DNA of 64,000 nt. Origin: Candidatus Gastranaerophilales bacterium. GTDB lineage: Bacteria; Cyanobacteriota; Vampirovibrionia; Gastranaerophilales; Gastranaerophilaceae. Positions 38,611 to 48,800 of this stretch are shown in pieces. Each line of letters starts with the position of its first letter. Position 1 is the first letter of the stretch. The notes below the pieces were generated by a model. It was not told where the DNA came from. It made no database searches and was given only the letters and a program-made list of their open reading frames with translations. The translations under genes and the position numbers were made by a program. Location of the stretch: positions 1 through 64,000 of the forward strand of contig CALUPW010000003.1 in NCBI GenBank assembly GCA_944322785.1, given 5' to 3'.

Positions 38611-39687
38611 GTGGAAAATACCAAACAAAATGAAAAAGTTATAGGCATACCCCGTGCCATGTCATTTTACAACAATTACCCTTTTTATTACGGATTTTTT
38701 ACTGATCTGGGTATTAAAATAGTTCTTTCTGACGTTACGACAAAACAAACTATGTCACGTGGCTCCGCACTTGTTGTTACAGAAACATGCCTTCCTATAA
38801 AAGTTTATATCGGACATATTTTAAACCTTCTTGATAAAGGTATAGACAAAATATTTGTCCCGTCATTACAATCAATTGCACACAAAATATACAACTGCTC
38901 TAAAATCAGAGGACTTCCCGATTTGGTAAGGAATGTTGTAAAAAAAGATTTTACAATGGTTGAAGCAACTCTTGACAAATCAGAAAAAAATCACGGCTTA
39001 TATGATTTTCTAAAAGAAATTGCCGCATATTTTGATATTACAGATGAAAATATCATTAAAAGAGCATCAAAAGCCGGCTGGAGATGTTATAACAACTTCT
39101 TTATTATGACAAAATCCGGTATGAGCTATAAAAAAGCAATGAATTATGCTCTTCAAGGTAAAATTTTTATTGAAAATCAAAACAAAGAATACCCGATTTC
39201 CGTTGCCCTTGTATCGCACGGATACAATATTTATGACGACAGAACTTCAATGAAAATTATTGAAAAACTTGAAAAAATGGATGTTAAAGTTGTAACTTCA
39301 CTTCAGCTTTCAAACGAACAAATGGATGAAGGAATCAACACACTCGGCGAGGAAAAATACTGGGCAAACGAATATGAAATGACCGGAACTGCAGGACATT
39401 ATCTTAAAGACAACCGTATTGACGGAATAATTACATTGACAGCCTTTGGCTGCGGCCCGGATTCTTTGATGGTTGAAAGAATTCAAAGAAGAGCAAAACA
39501 TTTCGGAAAGCCGCTCCTTCATCTTACAATCGACGAACAAACGGGAGAAGCCGGTTTTATTACCAGATTGGAAGCCTTTGTTGATATGCTTTTCCGTAAA
39601 AAACGTGCAAACATCATCAACAAAATTGAAATTGATGATACAAGAAGCAATTTTATTCCGAATACAAACTTTATTGAAACAAAATAA
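38611..39687 (+). CDS. acyl-CoA dehydratase activase-related protein (DUF2229 type)
   Basis: 358 residues from GTG 38611, supported by CGGGAGG 6 nt upstream. The start VIGIPRAMSFYNNYPFYYGFF and TETCLPIKVYIGH are typical of the DUF2229/COG3580-type domain associated with 2-hydroxyglutaryl-CoA dehydratase activators. Conserved cysteines (in TETCLP, YNCSKI and FGCGPDS) could bind an Fe-S cluster. The protein stands alone, without the ASKHA-fold ATPase part of the full activase, and its role is unknown. Strong start-site evidence and full conservation of the Cys motifs argue that it is functional. Confidence 0.85.
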   Translation: MENTKQNEKVIGIPRAMSFYNNYPFYYGFFTDLGIKIVLSDVTTKQTMSRGSALVVTETCLPIKVYIGHILNLLDKGIDKIFVPSLQSIAHKIYNCSKIRGLPDLVRNVVKKDFTMVEATLDKSEKNHGLYDFLKEIAAYFDITDENIIKRASKAGWRCYNNFFIMTKSGMSYKKAMNYALQGKIFIENQNKEYPISVALVSHGYNIYDDRTSMKIIEKLEKMDVKVVTSLQLSNEQMDEGINTLGEEKYWANEYEMTGTAGHYLKDNRIDGIITLTAFGCGPDSLMVERIQRRAKHFGKPLLHLTIDEQTGEAGFITRLEAFVDMLFRKKRANIINKIEIDDTRSNFIPNTNFIETK

Positions 39688-39716
39688 TATCTCTGAAATA
39701 ATACCAATAGTTAAAA

Positions 39717-39745
39717 GAAAAGGCGGAAATAAATTCCGCCTTTTC
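39717..39745. terminator. bidirectional intrinsic terminator
   Basis: GAAAAGGCGGAA / TTCCGCCTTTTC, a perfect 12-bp stem with a 5-nt loop. It terminates the activase-like gene and, from the other side, rpsU. Confidence 0.9.
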
Positions 39746-39766
39746 TAATTACTTTATCAACCTGCC

Positions 39767-39940
39767 TTAAACTTTGCGTTTACGAGCAGCTTCTGATTTG
39801 CGTTTTCTTTTTACGCTCGGTTTTTCATATCTTTCACGTTTTTTAACTTCTGAAAGAATGCCGGCTTTTTGTATTTTTTTCTTGAAACGTCTTAATGCGC
39901 TTTCAATACTTTCGTTTTCGCCAACTTTAACTTCTGCCAT
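39767..39940 (-). CDS. rpsU: 30S ribosomal protein S21
   Basis: 57 residues, [20 protein letters not shown] at the start and an RKRK-rich end ([16 protein letters not shown]), the full pattern of bacterial S21, which sits near the anti-Shine-Dalgarno helix. ATG at 39940, TAA at 39767-39769. AAAGGTGG is 9 nt before the start. Confidence 0.97.
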   Translation of the reverse strand: MAEVKVGENESIESALRRFKKKIQKAGILSEVKKRERYEKPSVKRKRKSEAARKRKV

Positions 39941-40088
39941 TTATATTTTCACCACCTTTATGGTCATTTTGTACATTATATGACTGATTATAAACTAAAT
40001 AAAAATAAATTTCAAGATGTTACAGGGATAACACGATTTATTTTCATTGCAATTATTTTTTATCAAGTTTTTCATATTTTTTTATTAA

Positions 40089-40514
40089 TCATGGAAGCCA
40101 ATCTTCCAATAAATCATTATAAATCTTTATATATTTTTCGTCTGTAATTTTAGAAGGATAATTACCTGTTGAATAAAATGCATAATCTTTATCTTCTCTC
40201 ACTGAAAATATTTCAAAATCGTTAATTGTCCGATCTTTTTTATTAATTTTTACTCTATGCCAAGAGCTGTTTGTATAGATAAAACTAAATTCTTTATTAC
40301 CGTTTTTTACGCTTAGCGTTATTGGCTCATTTGCTACTCTATTGTAAAACTTTAGAGCTATATCTTCAGTTTGATTCACTAATTTTTGATTAGTTTCAGA
40401 CAAATAGACCTTTGGAGTAAAAGCCTTTGCTAAATTTTTACCTAACCCAGAGAACCAATTTCCATTAAAACTGCAAGGTACTCTGTAATTTTGCGGGGTA
40501 TTTCTAACTTGCAT
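40089..40514 (-). CDS. small unknown protein with N-terminal F-N-G segment
   Basis: 141 residues. The N-terminus MQVRNTPQNYRVPCSFNGNW (F16-N17-G18) belongs to the F-x-G group. The rest is a beta-rich small domain (ITLSVKNGNKEFSFIYTNSS) with a charged end. GAAAGGA is the ribosome binding site. A promoter lies at 40536-40563. Function unknown. Confidence 0.75.
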   Translation of the reverse strand: MQVRNTPQNYRVPCSFNGNWFSGLGKNLAKAFTPKVYLSETNQKLVNQTEDIALKFYNRVANEPITLSVKNGNKEFSFIYTNSSWHRVKINKKDRTINDFEIFSVREDKDYAFYSTGNYPSKITDEKYIKIYNDLLEDWLP

Positions 40515-40535
40515 AAAATCCTTTCAACTATATCT

Positions 40536-40563
40536 ATAATACAATAAAAAGCAGTATATGCAA
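40536..40563 (-). promoter_or_regulatory. promoter of the 40089-40514 gene
   Basis: On the minus strand TTGCAT (40563-40558), a 16-nt spacer and TATTAT (40541-40536) lie before the ATG at 40514, with GAAAGGA between. Confidence 0.5.
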
Positions 40564-40604
40564 ACTAAGTAGCATACACTCTTTTTAAGTCAATAGATTT
40601 TTAT

Positions 40605-40838
40605 TTACACAAATATATTAAACTTGTTATTATTATCAGAATGCAATTTTCTGTATTCTTCATCTGAAACAGAATTTTTTTGAAGGTTTGAAATATATCC
40701 CTTATACTCTGATATCACTGAATTAACCCAGGGACAATCCTTGGTCTTAGGATTAGTTTTAAGATTTGCTATCGCAGTGCTGTATTGATTTATCAATACA
40801 GAAGCTTCTGACTGCTTAATTGGCTCCATATAACTCAT
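40605..40838 (-). CDS. small unknown protein
   Basis: 77 residues from ATG 40838 (MSYMEPIKQSEAS), preceded by AAGGAAA; a TTG two codons earlier is a less likely start. Helical, without membrane segment, one Cys. No family recognised. Confidence 0.55.
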   Translation of the reverse strand: MSYMEPIKQSEASVLINQYSTAIANLKTNPKTKDCPWVNSVISEYKGYISNLQKNSVSDEEYRKLHSDNNNKFNIFV

Positions 40839-40896
40839 AACCAAAATTTCCTTTCTTATTATTATAAAAACAATAAGTCATGAAAAATTGCATATT

Positions 40897-43863
40897 TTAA
40901 GCTGATAATGTAAAGATTTCGTAAATTTCTTCATCAGTAAGTTCTGTAATAATCTTTTCACCTTCGTAAACTGCAAGGTCAGCAAGTTCTTTTTTAGATT
41001 TCAGCATCTCATCAATTTTTTCTTCAAAAGTTCCGAGTGTAATCATTCTGTGAACCATAACGTTTTTGTCCTGTCCAATACGATAAGTTCTGTCTGTTGC
41101 CTGATCTTCAACAGCCGGATTCCACCAGAGGTCGTAATGAATTACGTTCGTTGCACTTGTCAGGTTCAAACCTGTCCCGCCGGCTTTTAAGGAAAGTATC
41201 ATTACTTTTGCATCCTCATCATTCTGGAATTTTTCAATCAATTCTTCACGCTGTGGAACTGTCAGAGAGCCGTGGAAGAATAGGGGTTCCGTATTGCATT
41301 CCTCATTAATAACCTTGCACAGGATATCCCCCATTTCTTTATACTGGGTAAATATAAGAGTTTTTTCATTGTTATCAAGAATGCTTTGAACTGTTGATAT
41401 ACATTTATCCATTTTTCCTGAAAGTTCTTTGGAGATTTCACCGCCTTTAAGAAATTGATATGGGTGATTGCAGATTTGTTTTAATGCAGTAATAAGTTTA
41501 AAGATATTGCCGCGGCGGTTAATTCCGGTAAATCCGCTGATTTTTTCCATCATCTCATTAAGAGTTTTTTCATAAAGAACAGCCTGAGATTTTGAAAGAT
41601 AACAGTAGTCGTTGATAACCATTTTTTCAGGAAGGTCTGTAATAACGTGTTTGTCAGTTTTAAGACGTCTGAGAACAAATGGCGAAATAGACATCTTAAG
41701 TTTTGCGGCACGGGAATTTTCTTTAAATCTTTCAATAGGAATTGCATAACTCTTTTGAAAATCACGAAGATTGCCAAGATATCCGTGATTTATAAAATCA
41801 AAGATGCTCCACAGCTCTGTTAATCTGTTTTCAACCGGCGTACCTGTCATTGCAACTTTTACATCAGCCTTCAGCATTTTTATCGCAAGAGTTTGCGCAG
41901 TATCCGGGTTTTTGATATTTTGAGCTTCGTCAACAATAACCATTCCCCAGTTTTGTTTTTTCAACTCTTCGACATCAATCCGCATTATTGCATAAGTTGT
42001 TAAAATTACGTCATGTTTAATATCAAGCTGTCGTTCCGCTCCGTGATAAACAACAGCATCAAGAGAAGGCGCAAACATTTGAAGTTCTTTCATCCAGTTT
42101 CCCATCAATGTTGTGGGACAAATTACAAGAACAGGTTTAGTCAGCGTACCTTCTTCCTTCATTTTCAAAATAAGACTGATTACCTGAATTGTTTTACCAA
42201 GCCCCATGTCATCAGCCATACAAACGCCGAAACCTTTTGAAACATTTGTCCAAAGCCATTTTAGACCTGTCATCTGATACGGGCGGAGTTCGCCTTTTAA
42301 CTCAACGGGAGGCGCAACATCAACAGGTTTTGTAAAATCTTGAATTACACGTGCAAAAGCACTGTCATAATCAAAATCATATTGTGCAAGCTGTCCTGAC
42401 ATAGATGCATGAATTAATTCCATACGTGATAAAGATTTTAGGTTGGATTTTGCAATCTGCTCAAATATTTTTTTACTTTCTTCTTTATCAACAAGGACAT
42501 ACTTGTTTTTATATTTGATTAACCCGTTGCTGCCTTCAACAAGATTGTTAAACTCCTCAAGTGAAATCTTTTCATTTCCGATTGCGATTTCGTATGAAAA
42601 ATCAAGAATATCATCAAGAGCAATTTTTGAGGATGATGTGTTATTAAATATATCTGCTAAATCTTTAGAGCGTGAAGCTTTCACTTTAGCATTTATAGAG
42701 GCTCTCGGAACCACTATATTTACAAGTTCTTTCGGCAGAATAACTTCAATCTGGGCTTTTTGCAGATAATAGGCCGTTTGCGTAATGATTTTATAAACTT
42801 CGTTTAAATTCAAATCAAGAGCAAGCTTTGTTTCATCTTCAAAAAGCTGTTCAAGCTCAGGCATATAACGGATTGCATAATTAAGCTGCTTTTCAACGAT
42901 TCTTGAAATATCGGCGGCATTTGCACCGAAAATTTCATCTTTTGTATATAAATCATCAACAAGAACACTTTCACCTGTTTTGCGATTTTTGATATGAACT
43001 TTCAAGCGGAAAAGCTCATCTTCAATTCTGTCAATTTTAAAGAACGGAATGACATCGTATTTGCCGAGATAAAGTTCATCAAACCATTGAGAAAAGTTCT
43101 CTGCAATATCCATACCTTTCATTTGCGAACGCTGTTCAAGGTCCTTTATCATATAAGTTCCGGATTTTACATCCTTGAACTTGTACGCTTTAATTCCAAG
43201 AAATTTGTAAAGAACATAATTCAAATAATTATAAATGAAATCTTTTACGAAATTTTTCGGTTTGTCGCCTTTTATAAAAAGATTGTCCGGAATATTTTCT
43301 TCAAAAGTATTGATAATCCGTGCAAGCTGTTGATTTGAAATTATCGGTTCATAAACAATTCTGAACATTTGTCCCCGTGTTTTGACTGTCGGAATGAAGT
43401 ATAATTTTTCAATCAACTTCATTACAAAATGCGTCAGATTGTTCATATAGATAAAAGTCGGTGTAACAGCTTCCAAATCAACAACATCGCCGAACCCGCC
43501 GAAATAATCCATCACAAGATCCAAACTCATCGGATATCCGACAGAATCTCCCATAACCTGAGAACGGAAACGGAACAATGAACCTTTTGACTTCAAATAG
43601 TATTCAAAATTGTTTGTAGGTGTGACAAAGAAAGACAATTTATCATTTTCATTTACAAGAAAAAAGTTTGTGTTTCTTGCCGGAGTATAAGGACTTAAAA
43701 AAACATCCTTAAATTCATCTTCCACAGTCTGGTAAATAAGACTCAGAGTATAACGGAAGTCCTTGTTCTTAAACCCTTCCGGATTTTCGGAAAGATTAAA
43801 GAACAATTCATCCACGTTATTCTTTTTAAATGAAAAATCTATATCAAAAGTCTTGTCAGTCAT
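40897..43863 (-). CDS. SNF2/RapA-family DNA helicase-like ATPase
   Basis: 988 residues. The C-terminal half is an SNF2 motor: motif I DMGLGKT (K557), motif II DEAQ (645-648), CPTTLMGNW, motif III MTGTPVENRL, and the second lobe with LSLKAGGTGLNLT and QATDRTYRIGQ. The N-terminal 500 residues have no recognisable domain; related bacterial proteins have a SWIM zinc finger here, but I see none. The family remodels protein-DNA complexes or RNA polymerase. Single-gene unit with GGATGGA before the ATG. Confidence 0.93.
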   Translation of the reverse strand: MTDKTFDIDFSFKKNNVDELFFNLSENPEGFKNKDFRYTLSLIYQTVEDEFKDVFLSPYTPARNTNFFLVNENDKLSFFVTPTNNFEYYLKSKGSLFRFRSQVMGDSVGYPMSLDLVMDYFGGFGDVVDLEAVTPTFIYMNNLTHFVMKLIEKLYFIPTVKTRGQMFRIVYEPIISNQQLARIINTFEENIPDNLFIKGDKPKNFVKDFIYNYLNYVLYKFLGIKAYKFKDVKSGTYMIKDLEQRSQMKGMDIAENFSQWFDELYLGKYDVIPFFKIDRIEDELFRLKVHIKNRKTGESVLVDDLYTKDEIFGANAADISRIVEKQLNYAIRYMPELEQLFEDETKLALDLNLNEVYKIITQTAYYLQKAQIEVILPKELVNIVVPRASINAKVKASRSKDLADIFNNTSSSKIALDDILDFSYEIAIGNEKISLEEFNNLVEGSNGLIKYKNKYVLVDKEESKKIFEQIAKSNLKSLSRMELIHASMSGQLAQYDFDYDSAFARVIQDFTKPVDVAPPVELKGELRPYQMTGLKWLWTNVSKGFGVCMADDMGLGKTIQVISLILKMKEEGTLTKPVLVICPTTLMGNWMKELQMFAPSLDAVVYHGAERQLDIKHDVILTTYAIMRIDVEELKKQNWGMVIVDEAQNIKNPDTAQTLAIKMLKADVKVAMTGTPVENRLTELWSIFDFINHGYLGNLRDFQKSYAIPIERFKENSRAAKLKMSISPFVLRRLKTDKHVITDLPEKMVINDYCYLSKSQAVLYEKTLNEMMEKISGFTGINRRGNIFKLITALKQICNHPYQFLKGGEISKELSGKMDKCISTVQSILDNNEKTLIFTQYKEMGDILCKVINEECNTEPLFFHGSLTVPQREELIEKFQNDEDAKVMILSLKAGGTGLNLTSATNVIHYDLWWNPAVEDQATDRTYRIGQDKNVMVHRMITLGTFEEKIDEMLKSKKELADLAVYEGEKIITELTDEEIYEIFTLSA

Positions 43864-43888
43864 ATTCCATCCATTTTTTCAAATTTCG

Positions 43889-43921
43889 AATTTTAGCGGG
43901 GCTTAAATGTCCGCTGAAATT
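43889..43921 (-). terminator. possible terminator hairpin after gpmI
   Basis: AATTTTAGCGG / CCGCTGAAATT (plus-strand coordinates) pair over 11 bp with one G-T pair and an 11-nt loop immediately after the gpmI stop. No U-tract follows, so termination is uncertain. Confidence 0.4.
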
Positions 43922-45451
43922 TTATTTTTTAATCAACGACTCAGCATCCATTTCCGCCGGTTTTTCAATACCCATCAAATCAAGTATTGTCGGCGCTATG
44001 TTACATAACGCACCCGTGTCTTTAAGTTTGATATTATCAGGCGCATTAATCAGCACGAACGGAACTTCATTTGTAGTGTGAGCAGTCATAGGTTTGCCTG
44101 TTTCGTAATTAACCATAACTTCCGAATTGCCGTGGTCAGCCGTCAAAAGCATGATTATATCGTGTTTTTTGCAGGCATCCGCAATTTTTCCGACACATTC
44201 ATCAACAACTTTATCAGCCTTTACAGCAGCTTCTAAAACTCCTGTATGACCAACCATATCCGGATTTGCAAAGTTTACCAGAATAAAGCCGTATTTAGGA
44301 TCTTCAATTGCTTTTAAAACATTTTCGCAAACTTCACGTGCACTCATTTCCGGCTGCAAATCATAGGTCGCAACTTTTGGAGACGCAACAAGAACACGTG
44401 TTTCATGTGGCTGAGGTTCCTCAACTCCGCCGTTAAAGAAGAACGTTACATGCGCATATTTTTCAGTTTCCGCCGTTCTGAATTGATTTATGCCATGAGC
44501 TTCAAGAACGTCACCAAGAATATTTTTCATATGTTCTTTGCCAAAAGCAACAGGGAAAGTAAACGTTTCATCGTATTCCGTCATGCAAACATAAAAAAGA
44601 TTTTTACGAACAGCTTTTCTGTTAAACCCGTCGAAGCTTTCGAAATTTATGGCTTTTGTAATTTCCCTTGCTCTGTCAGGTCTGAAGTTCCAGAAAATAA
44701 TTGCGTCATTATCTTTTATTCGGCTATCTTCAGCTCCGATAACTGTCGGAAGTACAAATTCATCATTGTCGCCTTTTTGATAAGATTGTTTTATTGCCTC
44801 ATCTGCAGAAGAAGCTTTTTCGCCTTCACCTAAAAGCAAAGCGTTGTATGCCTTTTCAATTCTGTCCCAGCGGTTGTCACGATCCATTGCATAATATCTT
44901 CCAGAAACAGTTGCAATAGGCGGGAATCCGTATTTTTTAAGTTCATCTTCAATCGGCTTCAAAAATGTCATAGCACTTTGCGGAGGCGTGTCACGCCCGT
45001 CAAGAAAGGCATGAACGTAGACTTTTTTAAGCCCGTTGTCAGCCGCAAGCTTAATCAATGCTAAAATATGTCCAAGAGCTGAGTGCACGCCGCCGTCAGA
45101 AGCAAGCCCGTACAAATGCAGAGCGCTGTCATATTTTTTAACATGGTTTATCGCATCGAGAAAAGCCTTACGATTAAAGAAGTCGCCGCTTTTGATGGCG
45201 TTGTTTATTTTTGAAAGTTCCTGATAAACAATTCTGCCTGCGCCGAGATTAAGGTGTCCGACTTCACTGTTTCCCATCTGACCCGCAGGAAGCCCCACAA
45301 ATTCACCGTCAGCGTGAATTTTTATAAATTTTTCTTCTTTTTCAAGCCTGTCAACATGAACCGGATTAGCAAGTTTGGTTGCATCATATTCCGGATGCGA
45401 CTTGCTGATTCCCCAGCCGTCCATAATACATAATAAAACTCTTTTTGTCAT
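43922..45451 (-). CDS. gpmI: 2,3-bisphosphoglycerate-independent phosphoglycerate mutase
   Basis: Interconverts 3- and 2-phosphoglycerate in glycolysis. Start taken at ATG 45451 (MTKRVLLCIMDGWG), preceded by AAGAAGGGA; the open frame reaches 25 codons further upstream without a ribosome binding site. The 509-residue length matches the family. The Mn2+ site includes D11 (IMDGWG) and the catalytic serine is S62 in GNSEVGHLN. C-terminal ligands appear in LTADHGNSEVM and AHTTNEVPFV. Confidence 0.97.
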   Translation of the reverse strand: MTKRVLLCIMDGWGISKSHPEYDATKLANPVHVDRLEKEEKFIKIHADGEFVGLPAGQMGNSEVGHLNLGAGRIVYQELSKINNAIKSGDFFNRKAFLDAINHVKKYDSALHLYGLASDGGVHSALGHILALIKLAADNGLKKVYVHAFLDGRDTPPQSAMTFLKPIEDELKKYGFPPIATVSGRYYAMDRDNRWDRIEKAYNALLLGEGEKASSADEAIKQSYQKGDNDEFVLPTVIGAEDSRIKDNDAIIFWNFRPDRAREITKAINFESFDGFNRKAVRKNLFYVCMTEYDETFTFPVAFGKEHMKNILGDVLEAHGINQFRTAETEKYAHVTFFFNGGVEEPQPHETRVLVASPKVATYDLQPEMSAREVCENVLKAIEDPKYGFILVNFANPDMVGHTGVLEAAVKADKVVDECVGKIADACKKHDIIMLLTADHGNSEVMVNYETGKPMTAHTTNEVPFVLINAPDNIKLKDTGALCNIAPTILDLMGIEKPAEMDAESLIKK

Positions 45452-45551
45452 AAAAATCCCTTCTTTATATTTCGTACTATGTTTAAATTTTAACAGGAAC
45501 AAATTAGAAATACAATAGTTTTTCAAAGTGAGAGTTTAAGTTTTTTACGTC

Positions 45552-45573
45552 ACTCCGGCCGCCGAGCCGGAGT
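45552..45573. repeat. palindromic repeat element (hairpin 5)
   Basis: ACTCCGGC / GCCGGAGT with loop CGCCGA. The same unit as 9256-9277. Confidence 0.8.
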
Positions 45574-45586
45574 CTATTCTTTTTAA

Positions 45587-45748
45587 TCAACATTAATAGA
45601 TTCTGACTTACGTCAGAATGACATTGACGGTGCCCGTCGGCGTCGAAGGGCAATCTTCAAGAAACTAATGAAGGGGCGGAACACAACGAACCCGACGTTG
45701 GCACAATCGACACCCGCAACACCCGTCACACAGCCGGCGCCGATGTAA
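45587..45748 (+). pseudogene. possible gene remnant joined to repeat DNA
   Basis: A plus-strand frame open from a TAA at 45584-45586 reads through hairpin 6 and continues GARRRRRAIFKKLMKGRN to a Pro/Thr-rich end (ATPVTQPAPM) and TAA 45746-45748. The only ATG is at 45668 (26 codons), without a ribosome binding site. The basic stretch and the tail look like the C-terminus of a real protein, and the terminator at 45756-45789 lies 8 nt after the stop. It may be the 3' end of a gene whose front was replaced by repeats. Chance cannot be excluded. Confidence 0.3.
45600..45619. repeat. palindromic repeat element (hairpin 6)
   Basis: ATTCTGAC / GTCAGAAT with a TTAC loop, preceded by ATTAATAG. Near-copy of 49782-49801 and, with A/G changes, of 9199-9218. 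Confidence 0.8.
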
Positions 45749-45755
45749 ACATTAC

Positions 45756-45789
45756 AAAAAAAGACTTGCGGTTTCGCAAGTCTTTTTTT
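45756..45789. terminator. bidirectional intrinsic terminator
   Basis: GACTTGCG / CGCAAGTC with a GTTT loop, preceded by A7 and followed by T7. Ends the giant pilin gene (minus strand) and any plus-strand transcript from the repeat island. Confidence 0.9.
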
Positions 45790-45800
45790 CTTAATTAGGC

Positions 45801-48800
45801 TTACCATCTGATAAGTACCAGACCGTCAATACCGGCTTCAGCCGCCGGCTCAGCCGTACCTTCGTCACCTGTTCTGCAGTCCGGATCTTTAAATGATTCC
45901 GGATCATCTCTACCTTCAAAGTTACGAACCCAGCCGCTCGCCCAACATGTATTTTTAGAGCCGCCGCCGTTGCCGCCTTCACCAGAAGCTTCAACCCACT
46001 GTTGAAGAACAAAGCTGTTGTCAACAGGGAGAATCAAATTCATGATATTTGATTTAATCGTAAGGTTGTCATGTCTTCCGCCCGGAGTACCTGCCTGACC
46101 TTTAATCCAGTCAAACTCATCACCTTCACGATAGTAAGGCATTTGCTCAACAGGAGTGGTCAAACCACCTGCACCGCCAAAGCCTCCTTTTGCAGTAAGC
46201 ACGCCTTCAATAATCGTATCTCCGCCGTCTTCACCGTCTTCACCGGAGCCTTGCGTACCGGCCGCACCGCCTCTGCCGACAAAGATTTTAAGTTCTCTGT
46301 CTTTGATAGCACGAACGACTTTAACTATATATTCACCGGCATCGCCGCCTTCACCGTACTGCATGTAATTTGTATCCCATGTGTACCAGTATTTGTATTT
46401 GTAATTTTCAGGATTTGCCTTGCCGGAAACAATATATCCAACCTGATTTGCACCGATTATACCTGCATTATTTGTATTTGTGCCTTCATAGCCGCCGTCT
46501 CTGCCGTCAGGAGTACCGTCATAGGCATCAGAACCACCTGTGGCAGGCTTGTATGCACCTTTACCATGTGTCGGATTTTTACCTTCCGGATGAAGGGTAC
46601 AGGTTTGATCCGCACCTCCGACACCGAGGGAGATTTCCGCATAACCGGCAGAATCAGTACCGTTTTCGGCATAAACTCTTGCCTGACTTTCCCACTCTGC
46701 TTTTGTATAAAGCGCTTTTATCTTGTCCGCATTGTTATAGTCTGCGATAGCAATGGCATTGCTGCCCCGGATACCGGGGAGGATACCGCTGTAACCGTGA
46801 TAATACAGGTTGTAACCACCGTCAATCGGGCCTAAAGTACAGAAAGTACCTTTGCCGCCTTCGCTGCCTTCTACCATTTCCGCATAGTAGGAGCATTTGT
46901 CGACTGTATAGTTACCGTTGTTTTTATCAACAAGGTTTTCACCGCCCTGGTTTGTAGCTCCTGTATTTTGGTTTTTATAACCGTCACCATTATAGTCGCT
47001 AAAGCTCAACATACAAATTGATGCGTCTTGTCCGGAAAGAACTTTACCAGTATCAGGATCAATAGCTGCCTGTTGTGCTGCTGTATCATAAGTCTGCCAC
47101 GTTGATTGTACATTCAAACATTCAGACCAAGAGGTAACATCAGCCCACAACTGTTCATACTTGGTACTTCCGTATTGCTCTATCCAGAGCTTCTTTGAAG
47201 GCACGCTGGCATTAGGCCCTGGAGCTTGTGCATACGCATTTTTGACAGCATTACAACTGGTTTCATCTTTAGGAGTTATGTGATCTTGCCAATCGTCATA
47301 GCCTTTTGGCAGGTTGCATGCTGTCGGAAGATTCTTATAAGGTTTGTATGTAACATCCGTAAATGGATTGGTGTAATTCATATTAGAACTAGAACCTGAT
47401 TGCGTCCAAGTACCATTACCTGCACTTGTATTGGTATTTACTGTTGTTGCAGGCTCTGTTTTACCATAAGGATTTTGTCCTTCATATTTTTCAGATACAT
47501 CATATTCTATTGCAGGACTATAATGCTGGGATGAAGGTATTTCTTGATTGAATGCAGACTGGTAAGAAGTTTTACCATGCGTAATCGGTATAATACCTTC
47601 ACCAAAAGCATCAGCTAACGCATCAGTTGTACAATCGACATTAACACCATCCCGATCTTCTACAAACGAACCGAATACACCGTCGTTTGCAAAAAGTGTC
47701 TGGTTACCATAGGTACATACCGGTGCCTCAGTACCTTCAGTACGTGCAATGTTACGCTCTATCAGAGGAGCGGTAGTCCGTTCTGTTATATATGTATCAT
47801 TTGGAGAAGTTACAATTTTTCTGTAACTTGGGTACATATTGTCATCGCCTTTTACATTGGTTTCATCGTTATAAATATCTGTTGCATAGATATTTATATC
47901 TTTGCGGGCTGAAATAGTACATTTTTGAGCGGTACTTGGAATCCAGTATTCATCTGTACAAGGGCCTTCTAGATTACTAACACCGGCATTTGCTGATGAT
48001 GGAGCACCGTCACTCACGGTATTGCATGTCACCCATCTATAGCTGTCTGAGCCGCAATAGCTGTCATCTGCCATGTCAGCATATCCATTACATACCCTGT
48101 TACCAACAGAAACCCAACTTCCGCTCGCATTTACATAATATGAGCCTGAGTCACCATCACAATATCCGGTACCATAAGATCCGCCAACACATTTATTTAA
48201 ATATACGTTTGAGGCACATCTATTAACAGTTATAGAGCTATTTGAATATGAACTGTCGCATATAGGATCTCCCCAATAGTCTGTAGTCGTAGAACAAGAA
48301 GAACAGTCACCTGATGGATAAGAATACCTACAATCTACAGTCTCCCTAGTACAAGAAGAACATCCAGAATGTGATGGACTATAGCCTATACAATAATTAT
48401 AATCTTCATAACCTTGATCGTAAGAATCACCACATTGACTGCAATTTCCTGACATAGATTTCCCATCACATGAGTTTCTTTCCTCATTACAACTGCTTGC
48501 ATTACATTTACTTAGTGTAAAATATGAAGGACAGTAAGATTCAGTTCTCCAATTATTGCAATTAACAAACTCAGGATCATTTTCCTTGCCATTATATTCT
48601 TCATATTCGTATGTTGTACAACCCGCATTGCAGTAGGTTGAATTATAGTTTTTCCCCTCATTATTTTCTGCACCGCAATCTTCAAAACAACTGTATTTAT
48701 AGTCACGAGTTTCTGAGTGATAGCACTTAGTAGAAGAACTAGCATAGTATGTTTCGCCATCAGGGCAGGAAACGCTTTCTGTTTTATTCCAGCAGGCTTT

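Noticed and set aside
45613-45807. 64-codon minus-strand open frame after the prepilin gene
   Set aside because: It spans the terminator hairpin and a repeat and has no start signal.
46071-46835. 254-codon plus-strand open frame opposite the giant prepilin
   Set aside because: An antisense shadow of the glycine-rich coding sequence; the minus-strand protein has a clear leader and start signal.
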